From NCBI GenBank assembly GCA_002749535.1, contig MZZL01000409.1, forward strand, positions 3,654,775 through 3,718,774: a stretch of 64,000 bases of DNA, in the 5' to 3' direction. The notes beneath the pieces are model-generated. The model was not told where the DNA came from, ran no database searches, and saw only the letters and a list, made by a program, of their open reading frames with translations. The DNA comes from Apophysomyces variabilis (lineage: Eukaryota > Mucoromycota > Mucoromycetes > Mucorales > Mucoraceae). Shown here one piece after another: positions 1-10,373 of this stretch. The position numbers were made by a program, and so were the translations under genes. The stretch's first letter is position 1. Every line of letters starts with the position of its first letter.

Positions 1-354
1 TACCTCCTGGTGCCATTTTATGTCCATGTTGTTTGATTCTCCCTTGCCATTGCATATCCACCACCCATGCATCGTATGACTCCTCGTATATCAACGGATT
101 CTACAGCTGCATCTCGATCTTCCATGCATTCGATTACACCATGCCCACCTGCTAATGTCCTGCCTGAGGTCTCTTCTAGACATGTAATGTATGGCATTGC
201 ACTATGATAGCAGGATTCACTTAAAGTAGGGAAGATTCACTGAAAGTAGGAATGCTTATTGATGTTTTCATGGTCGTATGGAAGACCGCTTATTCATATG
301 GCAAACAAAATTCAATAACTGCAACCATCACTCCTTTCCTCTTCGATCTGAATT
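1..354. other. Intergenic flank left of the MULE
   Basis: No open reading frame or RNA gene is recognisable. A near-duplicate of about 14 bp (attcact[t/g]aaagtagg) occurs twice around 216-250. This is the outer flank of the transposon that begins at about 355. Confidence 0.5.
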
Positions 355-465
355 GGGTGGCTATATTTTAGAGGTAACCCTCTTAGAGGTACCCCCCGAA
401 AAAGGAAATTGAAAAAGTACCTCTAAAATCATTTTCAGTTTTAGAGGTATCTCCACTTTTAATGC
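355..465. repeat. MULE left terminal inverted repeat
   Basis: Pairs with 3791-3889 in inverted orientation. Inside it TACCTCTAAAA (419-429) and TTTTAGAGGTA (439-449) form a perfect 11-bp inverted repeat around a 9-base loop. Further TAGAGGTA copies occur at about 369 and 384. The repeated TAGAGGTA word may be the transposase-binding site (inference). Confidence 0.85.
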
Positions 466-885
466 ACTTTATGGTTTCTTTACATATGTCTTTATGTCAA
501 ATGCAATCTAAATGCTAAATGAAAGTTGCAGCTATCATTTCCAATAATTATGTAAGAAAGGGGTGTAGTAATATTATGGCTATACCAAGTATATTGTTCC
601 TAGGTGTAATTTCTAAACAAAGTATATTAGAAGCAAATGGACATTAGAGAAAGAAGAAATAACACTGTTGTTTATCGTTTATAATCTTGTTATGACAGGT
701 TTAAGTAAATGACATCAATTGTAATATAATTACTATCTTTACAAAGCGTATTTTGATTACCCCTTACAATTTTTGAAAACTTAGATATAAATACTATGAG
801 CTGTTCCTATTTTTGAAATTAACAGTTTAAACACCCTTCTACCAAGCAATTTTACGCGAATACTTCTCAAGATTAAACTAGCAAA

Positions 886-3577
886 ATGCTTCCTCAACGT
901 ATGCAAACTTTCCCTCAGTTTCCCGAAGGCAATGCAAAAGTCATCGTCCCATATCCTCGTAATGAAGAAGGAATCTATGAAGTGCGCGGACTCGACATCG
1001 GATGGAGCTTAATCAGACAAAATTCCTATCTTATTGCAAAAGGCGAGGGCCGTATGTTGACCAAAGTATGTCTAGGTTCTATCCGCTGCTTGAATACAAT
1101 GTGTCGGCTTGAATTGGTTGACATTAGACCAAAAATCAGTCAGAAAGAAATCGATACTCAATGCAAGCAAGGATGTTCAGAATGTGGGTGTCCTTTGATA
1201 CACAATACCTGCAAGTACAGAGTGCATTTCCGTTTCCTACACGACGAATGCCATATGTATCCTGGAGAAAAGCTAGGCGAAGATTTGCACACCCACGGTG
1301 TTTACGAAGCCAAACACTTGAGCGATAAGGCATATCACGAGTTTGAGCAGCTGGTCGTATCTCGCCCTGAAGTGACCCCAAAGGCTTTGTTGGTTGGTAA
1401 TTACCATGGTTCAGAGATTGTCCCTGCGCACCAAATCGATCCAAGTCTTCAAAACCTCGATCGCACAGCCTACTTACGTCGAAAAGTGCTGAAAAGCAAC
1501 AACATGCTTGCTTCGCAAGATTCATCCATCGAGCAATTGTTCGCAATTCAGAAGGACTACAAGTCATACTTTGTGGAGTGTAGAATTCTTGGGAAGATGA
1601 CGTTGATTGCTGTCCGTCAACCTGCTGCCTCTGGTTTTCTTGACTTCAAACAATATCCTGTCCTAACTGACGTGACATACAACATTTTCCACAAGTACTA
1701 CCTATGCTCCTCGGTTATTTATTCTCCTGAAATCGGTCGACATGTCGTAATATTTGCAGCCGTTAACCGAAACCTACAGTCAACTATCTTTGCCTCTTAT
1801 TTTAGCAATTTCTTTGAAACCTTTGCTGTCAAGTTTAACGACGACTTTTGGGGTGTCATAATGGACTTTTCTGCAGCTCAGATCAAGGGATTCACTACCG
1901 CTTACAGTAAATTAACAGCAAGAAACGACGGCATAAAGTACTTGAAAGGTTGCTTGGCCCACTGCCAAAGGAACATAGATAAGCTTGCCAAAAAGCATTC
2001 TTTGGTACCAAAAGACAGCAAGGAGCAATTTAAGCAACTTTGCTTTTACTTGACGGTTACGGATAGCAAAGAAGAATACAAGGCTACCCGCGAGAAGATC
2101 AAGCAACAATTTCCAAAAGCCTTCAAAAAACTGACGTTCTGGAAACGTAAGACAATACGCAGTATGATTTACCCAGCAAAATCCAAGATGAATCAGACAC
2201 TTTTGGATAATCCAACGTGGACTACGAATGGCGTAGAGTCTTACCACAATGACTTGTACCGTATCATCAAGAAGAAGCAAGGGTTGGTCACCAACCTCAA
2301 AGCATTCTTGAAGTATATGGCAAACGATGGTGTTGCTTTTCAAACGTATATGAGCGGGTTCTCTCTGCGGTACGGGAAAAAAGAAAAGAAGGCAGCAGAT
2401 AATGGAAAACGCAAACGCAAACAGAAGCTGCAGTCCAACCCTAAAAACAAGCGTACCAAGATATCTAAGGATACTGAAGAATTTAATGCTGCCGTGGCCG
2501 TCAAAGCCAAGTTGCCCAAGGTTGCAAAGAAAGACGAAGGTAATCGTGGGGAAAATATAAGACAGCTGATACCACCCTTAAGACTTCACTAACATTGTAT
2601 CTGTTATAGTACCTAAGGATGATCTAGATATTAAGCAGCTGCAGACCGTCAGAAAGCCATCTAAATGGTATGAACACTTTGACACCGCATATTATCTCCC
2701 TGACGGCACGGAGTTCAACATGACACTTAATGCCAACAAAGATATGTCCTGTTATATCGACGCTCCAATGGAGGCTTTACTTCTTTCTATCTTACCCACG
2801 GCCCAGAATCTCCCAAGCTATATCGATTACAGCAATAAGTTCGATACAACTCTGTATGCTAGCTTTATTAGCTACAGTAAACAGGATGCAGCATTACGGG
2901 CAGAAGCATCGAATCTTATGAGGCAGTTTGTCTGGGACCACACCCCCTTTAAGCGCGAAATGAATGACGTCGTGGAATTTATAGAGCATTTCCTTGCTCA
3001 AACTTCTACTTCCCTACAGTCATTATTCAGCATATCATATCGCAAGCGCCAGTCATGCTCCTGCACGCCATCGTTGGAAAGGCTGGAAGACCTCAATTAT
3101 CGAAGTATTCAGTACATCAATCCCTATCATTTCAAAGATAGAAAGCAGAACGACGATGCACTGGGGGAGAAGTTCTCCAACTGGTTCGTAGAAAACTTTG
3201 AAAATAGAAAAAAACGCAAATGCCATGCATGCAACAGTATTGCCATCAAACATTTCGAAGTTGTTGATCTTCCTCAGTTCTTGATGTTCTGCGATCAGTC
3301 CAACTACGTGAGGCGGGCAAAAAACTTCAAGTTTCCTCCCCGATTTGCTCTTGGCGATACAACTTATGAAATACGCGCAACAATACGATCAACCCACGAA
3401 ACGGGAATTCATTTCTATGCCAACGCAATTATCAATACAACAACTCCACCTTTTGTAAGCAAAATCGACAATATGACAGAAGAGGTGGAAGTTCTTGTCC
3501 ACCCCTACGCCACCCACTATGACTACTTATGTGAAGAAAACAGATACACAATCCTATTATTCTATGCAAAGCTATGA
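886..3577 (+). CDS. MULE transposase fused to a USP-like (C19) cysteine-protease domain
   Basis: Best model is join(886..2539,2610..3577), 873 aa. The 70-nt intron 2540-2609 has GT, a CTAAC branch site and TTATAG, and splicing keeps frame; unspliced, the first part ends at 2592. Residues about 60-150 hold a Cys/His-rich zinc-finger region of the WRKY/GCM1 type found in MULE transposases (CxECGC...HDEC...HTH). The transposase core has candidate DDE residues D262 (TDVTYN), D327 (MDFSAAQ) and E451 (NGVESYH), with a CLAHCQRN motif between. A Lys-rich linker (about 500-555) follows. The C-terminal 290 residues resemble a ubiquitin-specific protease: nucleophile region SCYID (C599) followed by an LQALL-like helix, CSC and CHAC pairs like the USP zinc fingers, and a His box TGIHFYAN (H819). 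Fold assignment is from motifs only. Both parts lie inside the element and would be made together. Deubiquitinase activity is inferred. Confidence 0.8.
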
Positions 3578-3790
3578 TCTATGGCGCTATAATGCCATTA
3601 TATGCTTCATTTTATGTATAAATAAAATTTACTAATGAGTCATGATAAATAAATCTATGGACCAATCTATTTATAAATGCTCATAGGATGCCGATTTTTA
3701 CTAATTCTGAAAATTGTATAATCAAAGATACTATGAAGCGCAAAAAAAATTAGATATATGGTGAAATAAGTAAAATTGAAGGTACCTCTA

Positions 3791-3889
3791 GCATTAACTT
3801 TTGTGGAGGTACCTCTAAAACTCAAAATGATTTTAGAGGTACTTTTTCAATTTCCTTTTTCGGGGGTTAACTCTAAAATATAGTCACCC
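3791..3889. repeat. MULE right terminal inverted repeat
   Basis: The reverse complement matches 355-465, including the CCCCGAAAAAGGAAATTGAA core and the TACCTCTAAAA hairpin. It lacks the extra copy of TAGAGGTACC seen in the left repeat and is therefore about 12-14 bp shorter. Confidence 0.85.
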
Positions 3890-4676
3890 GAAAGGTAGTT
3901 GTCGAAATGATCACATAAGGCAATGGCACTGATCAGAAAGCTTGGAAAGTGTATATGATCTTGTAAAAAAGACGGATTTTATACAACAAAGATGTTGAGG
4001 CAATGGTTAATCAGTAGTTTTTGTAGGAAAGAAGGAAACGCAAGAGAAAAGACCAAGACGTCAACAAATAAAAGTGAAAAACAAGAAACAGAGAAAAAGC
4101 AGGGGAAAGGCTTTGTATGATAGAATAAAAAAAGCTATGATTATACTAGAAAACTAGGGCCTGATTCATCTTGCCATAAGGCCATGTAACATGGAAGCAG
4201 TAATTCAAATCGAGACTCTACACCAGTCCAGCTTGTTTTTTTAATCATATCTACTTCAATCATGCTCTCTCTTGCCAATGACCTCTTCTTCTTCAGTAAT
4301 CATTCTCATCTGTAATTGGGAAGCTCAACTATTGATTGGAAACTGATGATCTTCCACATACCCAAAGCCCACTGTCACTTTTCTGATATACTTGATTCCA
4401 CAGAATAGCATGAAATAAAGATGGTCTAAAAGTAGCAACAGTTATCATTTGTCTCTCTTTATTATTACTATTTGATACACGTAATTCGATATTTTATAGG
4501 CCTAACTAATCAATAGAGCGAGCATGGATGATGCATGGATGACGCAGGGACATTGGTATATCAATTGTCGTCAAACATATTGCATTTACTAGAAAGCGTC
4601 ACATCACGTAAAATCTTGATTCCTCTCTTGGTTTTTCGCTTCTTTCTTCCTTCTCTTTTTTTTCCCCACTCACTTT
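3890..4676. other. Intergenic between MULE and Fanzor gene
   Basis: AT-rich DNA with no coding signal I can support. A pyrimidine-rich stretch at 4620-4670 directly precedes the Fanzor start and is typical of promoter/leader DNA here. No terminal repeats of a separate Fanzor-carrying element were recognised. Confidence 0.4.
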
Positions 4677-5100
4677 ATGGCTTCCCGCAACAAGAGAAAG
4701 AAAAAACCACAAGCATCTACGTCTGCAGATACGCAGTCGGATGATGATTTCCAACAACTTCTTCCACCCAAAGGAAAATTAAATATGAAGATGCAAATGA
4801 CTGACTCCGAGCCAGGTACTGAACATTGAATGTTGTTTTGTGATTCTTAACTTGAAGATAGGCCCTTCAACCCTTCCCAGCTCAAGCATGGTCTCTACTC
4901 AGAATAATTCTTCCAAAGAAAAACCAAGAAGTTTGAAGGGAAAAGAAAAGGCCACGTTCGACTCTGATGATGATTTCCAACCGCTTCCTCCACCTAAAAG
5001 AAAACGAAGTACGAAAAATCAAGCGAATGACTCGGAGCCAAGTACTGTATCTTAAAAATTTAATTTTTTGGTCCTTAACTTGAACACAGCCCCTTCAGGT
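4677..5100 (+). repeat. Tandem exon-intron duplication at the 5' end of the Fanzor gene
   Basis: Exon 1 with intron 1 and exon 2 with intron 2 are diverged copies. Both contain the DDDFQxLxPPK stretch (about 4740 and 4965) and the DSEP stretch before the donor. Both introns begin GTACTG and end in CTTAACTTGAA followed by AG; both following exons start PS-x-x-PSSS. The unit is about 225-230 bp. This is probably an internal duplication that kept the splice sites. Confidence 0.75.
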
Positions 5101-7770
5101 CATCCCAGCTCAAGTGCGGATTTCGTTCAGGCCCCTTTGACAAGTAGCAAGTCAAAGTGTTTCTTAAAGCCCAAAAAGCCTATGCAAAGTGGAGCGAAAA
5201 GTACGAGGCGAAAGCGAAATTGCAAGCGGAAAAAAAAGAGTACAATGCTTGAATCTGGGAAAGAAATACGATGTAGCACTTGCGGCAAGACAGATCATGA
5301 ACGAAGCACAAGTAAGCTTTGCATGAATCCGACTGAGAAAAGGAAGGCTCCAAAAAATTTCAAACGAACCAGCGTAGTCAAGACGTCACTAACAAACACA
5401 TGTCGATCAGTGAAGTTTGTAGAAGCAATTGAAGAAGTCGTCAAACACGTTTGGGATATTACCTATGCTGGATCGCTTCTCGCAAACTTCTTTTTTGTCA
5501 GGCTGTTATCTGAAAACCGTAGCATTCCACCGATCACTCATGATCTCTGTTACCGTTTATTTTCGTTGATTGCCAGTAAAGGGAAGTCCGCAGATGATGA
5601 TCTCCAAGAAGTATACGCAAATTTGAAAACTTCGATTGCTGAGTTTGATGAAGAAAAGTTCAGATCGCAAGGGTATACGACAATAGTGTCTACCGCTGCA
5701 AAAGAGTAGGAAGAATCGATCAGAAATCATATAACAGCCAATTTCGAACCGAAAACGATTCAATACCTTTTAGTGTGTATTTCTGATCAAGACGACAAAC
5801 TTTTTCGATGGAAAGGATTGGTGAAAGACCGAAAGATTCTGGCAGAATTTATATACAGGCAGGCTTGCGGCACCGAGCCACGATGGCCTACAGCTATACC
5901 AGATAACAAAGAAAATCGTTCGTACGTCGAGACTTGTGTAGAGTCTCTTAAAAATTTCATCGGTGTTATTTTCATTGACGAGGAGAAGCTAAACGCTGAA
6001 CCACATCTGTTCTTTCCGTGGCTTTTTAAAGTACTTAGGCGACTGGAACAAAAAGTGTTTATCACAGAGACAACGTCCCAAAAATATGTATCCAGCGGAT
6101 ACGTATATCGAATGGTAAAAGAGGTAACTAAAACTTATTTGAGCTTCTATTGTCTAATTGTCATACAGATTCTTGGCGATGTAAACTTGCCAAAGCGTTT
6201 AACGAAGAGCCTGGAAGTTGCTGTCAGAATAGCTATCCGACGAAGAAAGGAACTGTTTCTCACAAAGAAGTTTGACCGTTTACCAAAGTCTGTGATATCG
6301 AAATTACAGAATTTCATCAAGGAAACGGGAGAGGCTATTGACAATGGGATATTTAAACCAGAAAAATACACTGATCCCCGTGGCGCAAGAAGGTTCACAA
6401 TGGCACCCGTGTATAACATGCAGATGCGTCATGTCACGATTGATAACCAGGCGCTCAGCCGTCTGATGTGGAAAGCTGGTTTACGCTCCACCATGTCGCC
6501 TATCAAAGCCACGGAAGTCAGAAAAGAATACTTCCAACTATTCGACATGTCAAAGATGGGTTATAAGACTCTGGAAAGTCTTGAAACGGAGAAAATTCTT
6601 TTCTGGTAAACCAATTAGTTGTGTATCACTCAGACGGCTCACAGTGATATTTAAGGGATAAAATACGAACGGATGCTACAGATGTCGAATTCATATTTAA
6701 AAAGTACAAGACTCCTTACGATCCAAAGAAGAAGCCTTTGGCCCCTTCCGATATAAAAGGGAAGTATGAGGATGCGATTATCTGGGGTGTTGACCCGGGG
6801 GGATCAAGTATTTTCGTCGCCGCCGATGGGACAGGCACTTCTCAGCATCGTGTTCGTTCAACGACAACTGAAGAGTACTATTCTCTTTGTGGATTCAGTC
6901 ATGCTACCAGGTCCCGAGAAAAATACGTGAAGGGCGATCCTGCTGTGAAGACTCTGATTGACAACATCCCATCGTTGAAGACAACCAGCATGGAGAGCTT
7001 AACCACTGCCATCCGGTACTGTATGCAACATTATGAGCATATTTCTGAATTTTTTAGCCGTGACCGAAGGTTAATCGTTTGTTAACTGTTTAATGTTTAA
7101 TCGTATTAACATGTAGGCTTTGTTTTCAGATACAGCAAGTTGAAGTTCCAAGTCTTATATCCAACGACAGAAAGGTCGAAGTGAAGTAGCCAAGAGATTG
7201 CTGTACGGGAGCAAAAAGTATGATCAAAGCAGTAAGCAAAAGGAACCTAAGCGAGGTGATTCGAAATGGGTTCCTCTTTCTCCGAACGATCGATCTGACG
7301 AGAAGAGCAAACCGATCATTGTGGCGTATGGAAATGGAGGGTTTTCTGGCAGTATGAAAGGCAAAAAGGCTGCACCTACCAAGGCGGTTTTCAAGGAACT
7401 ACAGCAACAAGCGAGGAGACGAAAGGTAGGCTATATAGTTATTCCATGGGCTTATGGTTGACCATGGATGGGAAAGGCTCCGACATTTGTATTTCTCATA
7501 GACGAATACCTCACATCCCAAATCTGTCCAGCACGTCAGACTCGAGATCTGCAGAAAGCGAACGAAGAAAATGATGCACAAGGCCACAAAGGCTCGACTA
7601 TACATGCTGTACTGACATGTCAGAAAAAATCATGTATGGTGATGTTCTGGAATCGAGACAAAATGGCTGCAACAAATATTTTATACGTATTTCTGTATAT
7701 GAGAGACCATAACAATGAACGCCCAGGCGCGTTCCGTAGGCCAAAGACAAGGCACAGTATTCAGTTATAG
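4677..7770 (+). pseudogene. Fanzor (eukaryotic TnpB-like RNA-guided nuclease), probably decayed
   Basis: Seven exons can be traced: 4677-4815, 4862-5041, 5090-6123, 6169-6605, 6656-7069, 7130-7425, 7477-7770 (about 930 codons). Known family role: nuclease guided by an omega-like RNA, usually carried by transposons. Signatures: an N-terminal zinc-knuckle-like CSTCG...H...TSKLC (about 5270-5320); RuvC-I WGVDPGG (Asp codon 6792-6794); RuvC-II VAYGNGGFSG (about 7320-7355); Fanzor-type DEYLTS (Glu codon 7504-7506); zinc-finger remnant; RuvC-III WNRDKMAATN (Asp codon 7657-7659). Breaks: in-frame TAG at 5707-5709 with the same frame resuming, a one-base frame change near 7152, and CPAR where the family has CxxC (CGT at 7534-7536). 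Intron 6606-6655 ends TTTAAG and intron 7426-7476 removes a TGA. Exons 1 and 2 with their introns are diverged duplicates. Catalytic acidic residues remain. Confidence 0.82.
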
Positions 7771-10276
7771 GATACTATTCCTTAACCTAGTTAATCTTTT
7801 CTAAAGTTATTGTAGCAACACTAGCACGGTCAAGCATTCTAAAAGTAAAACAAACATAAAAGAGTTGATGTAATGGTTCTGGCGAGCATCATCTTTCTGT
7901 AAATGGTATTGTTTTCTAAAGAAGGCCGATTTGTGCAGAAGCTTGTGTCACTTAAACTTTGTAGGTACAGCGTGCGAACGCCAAGCTAGCTTTTATCGAC
8001 ATGTAAATGCTTATATGGTGTATTAGAATAGTCGGTCCGTGTGTTTATTTTAGTTTGCCCGCTGAATAAGATTTACTTTTACGATATTTCCTTTTCTTAA
8101 CCTATCGACCTTTTCACTTTAGATCTCAGTAAACCTAATCTTTTAATTTTTGATGCGTATTCCGGTCGCTGACATTAGCCGAGAAAAAGCGGATGATAAT
8201 TTATGCCAATATGCACAACGGAACCTAGTCTTGACTGAAGATCTCTAATATCAAGAATTCGTTTGGAACAGCCGAAGGTAGCAATGCAAACTGTAGTCAC
8301 AGAAAATTTTTCACGCACTTTTGTCACCTAGCATACGGGAATAAAATGAAGCTGAGAGAACGGCAAAGTCAAATCTTACAAAGTTTGATCGAATCGCGGT
8401 CCGGATAAAGTTGACAAAGCGTAGATAACTGACGGTTAAATTATAGGAGGATAGCGCCTATAGACAGATACAAGAAAACGTTATACGTTGAAGGATTCGA
8501 GTCAGTATTAGAAGTGGTGAACGACCGTTTGTTACAAGCTTCCTTTCTGCAGTGATAATATGATGATCGTTTACGAATCATCAACCTCTATTTAAATGCC
8601 ATTCCTTTCGTCGCTTAATGTTGTCGCCCAGATTCTTTTTATTTATGAGTCTTATACCGCGCAATGCATGCATATGCATCTCCTAAGTTTGAAACCAACG
8701 CGCGATTGCTAATCCCTAGGGGTTTGACATATCATGAGGACAGTTGACCTTGGACAGTCCGTTACTTAACTATTGGTCCACGATCTCCTGCAGTGAATTG
8801 GTTTCAAACATAAAAAGGAACTAAAAAGCAGGTAAACGAGCATACCAAGAAGCGATATAGCAAGAGTAAGAGCTGCGAAGACGGACGCCGTACAAAGATC
8901 AAGCAGAGAAAAGGGGAGAGTTAGGTAAGAGCACACTCAGTAGACATTCCAGGCGGCAGTTGGAAGTTTAGAAAAGATTTAAAGCTGATCTGGCGGTAAC
9001 AAACATGGTTCGTTGTTGAAGGAAGTGTATGGTAATTGATGGGACAAGGAGTATTAACATTCCAGATGAGGTAAATGACAGACGAACCAGTGATAAACAA
9101 TTAGAATCATTAGGACGAATACCATTTTTTGGTAAATCGGCTGGGGCCGAGACGCATTGGAATATGGGTAGAAGCACGAAGAAAATACGACATAGAGCGA
9201 TCTAGTGCACAACATGAACGTAGCCGGTCATACAAACCAATCGACTACTGCAATAAAACAAAGCAGCTTGTGACGCCTAATAATAAGCAATTCCCCGATT
9301 TTCATGAAGGACATTAGGTTACATGTCAAACACAATGCTTACATATGATCATTATGTCTAGAAGATTCTTGTTGGGTGACAGATTTGTTTAGTTTGAGGA
9401 GGGATACACAACTGAACACAATGCGCTAGCCTATAATTCGACTACAAGCCGGATGAAAATTGAATTTCATGCACTTTTCTTAACTACGGATAAAATATTA
9501 TGTGTCAAAAATTTGCAGAATTGCTTGTTCATCGTGATTACACTCGTTATATTCTTTTTCAATAAGAGAAGTTTTGATCAATCGATAGGTCGAATTAGTA
9601 TCATGGGTGTGTACCAGCTGCACTGGCTTCTAGGCAATAGATCACACAATGTAGCCTTGCTTTCCATCACATGGGCCGTCACATTGCATAAAGGCCATGG
9701 CAGTAGCTAGTCGTCGGGTAAAAGAAATAGTATCCCTAGATTTTTGAAATTGTCGGAAGCCTTGAGCGTTAATATTAAAAGTGATGGTTGGATAATCCCG
9801 GGCAATTATTTAACTTTACCTAGCATCCCTAATACACCATATGTGGTTGTTTGTTTGGAAAAATAATTCAAAGCATGAGCGGGGCTTGTAATGACGTATG
9901 ACAAACCTTTAATCACTCTCTTCTTCTATCGTATACACTTGAAGATCATTATAAGACACAGGGAATAGGACTATATTATGGTACGTATGAAAAAGAGTTA
10001 ATTCAGCTGCAAGCTCTCAGTTTGTTTTCTGTGGCAACAGCTGGCTTCAGCCGCACTTTGAGCACTGAACCCTACGTGACTTGCATAGGCAACAAAGATT
10101 CGCCTTATATAGAAAATTATAAGTAATGCGTTAAGCCGATCAATGCTAAAAATTTTTCGGGTATACTATTTTGAAACCCCAAAAGGCAGCAAAGTGGGTT
10201 CTGCCACTTGCAGAGAATGAATGCTTTTTTCCTGTTTGGGCTAAAGCATGTTGATCCGCCCTCACTCGTTGAATCT
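7771..10276. other. Gene-poor 2.5-kb stretch downstream of the Fanzor gene
   Basis: No convincing gene. A 56-codon frame at 9029-9199 (ATG to TAG; contains GRIPFFGKSAG and THWNMG) looks protein-like and may be an exon or transposon relic. Any 3' guide-RNA segment of the Fanzor would lie at the start of this stretch, but I cannot identify one. An inverted-repeat element sits at 8687-8809. Confidence 0.4.
8687..8809. repeat. Small inverted-repeat element (MITE-like candidate)
   Basis: A perfect 12-bp inverted repeat, GTTTGAAACCAA (8687-8698) and TTGGTTTCAAAC (8798-8809), brackets a 123-bp segment without coding capacity. No clear target-site duplication flanks it. It could be a miniature transposon or a chance hairpin. 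Confidence 0.35.
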
Positions 10277-10284
10277 TATAAAAG
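10277..10284 (+). promoter_or_regulatory. TATA box of the A-T-R reductase gene
   Basis: TATAAAAG lies 97 bp upstream of the ATG at 10374. It is downstream of the more distal in-frame ATG at 10248, which argues that 10374 is the real start. Confidence 0.6.
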
Positions 10285-10373
10285 AGGCGTTAAACCCTGA
10301 ATTTTTCCTCACACATAATTTCACTCAAACAGAGAACAAACTCATATTTCTATTCATTTCTCCCACAACTACC

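Larger units (their letters stand above)
355..3889 (+). mobile_element. Mutator-like (MULE) DNA transposon with a protease-fused transposase
   Basis: A 3.5-kb element bounded by long terminal inverted repeats. The left end (355-465) begins GGGTGGCTATATTTTAGAG; the reverse complement of the right end (3791-3889) begins GGGTGACTATATTTTAGAG. They stay nearly identical for about 100 bp, except for about 14 extra bases in the left copy near 380-394. One spliced transposase gene fills the interior. Flanks (CTGAATT left, GAAAGGTAG right) show no clear 9-bp target duplication, so the insertion may be old or one flank altered. The complete frame suggests the copy could still be active. The element type is inferred from the long repeats plus the MULE-type DDE transposase. 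Confidence 0.85.

Noticed and set aside
1136..1567. 143-codon minus-strand frame inside the transposase
   Set aside because: Shadow of the plus-strand transposase frame; no motifs or splice signals of its own.
9453..9710. 85-codon frame in the gene-poor region
   Set aside because: Composition like the surrounding AT-rich DNA, no recognisable domain, no promoter or intron support.
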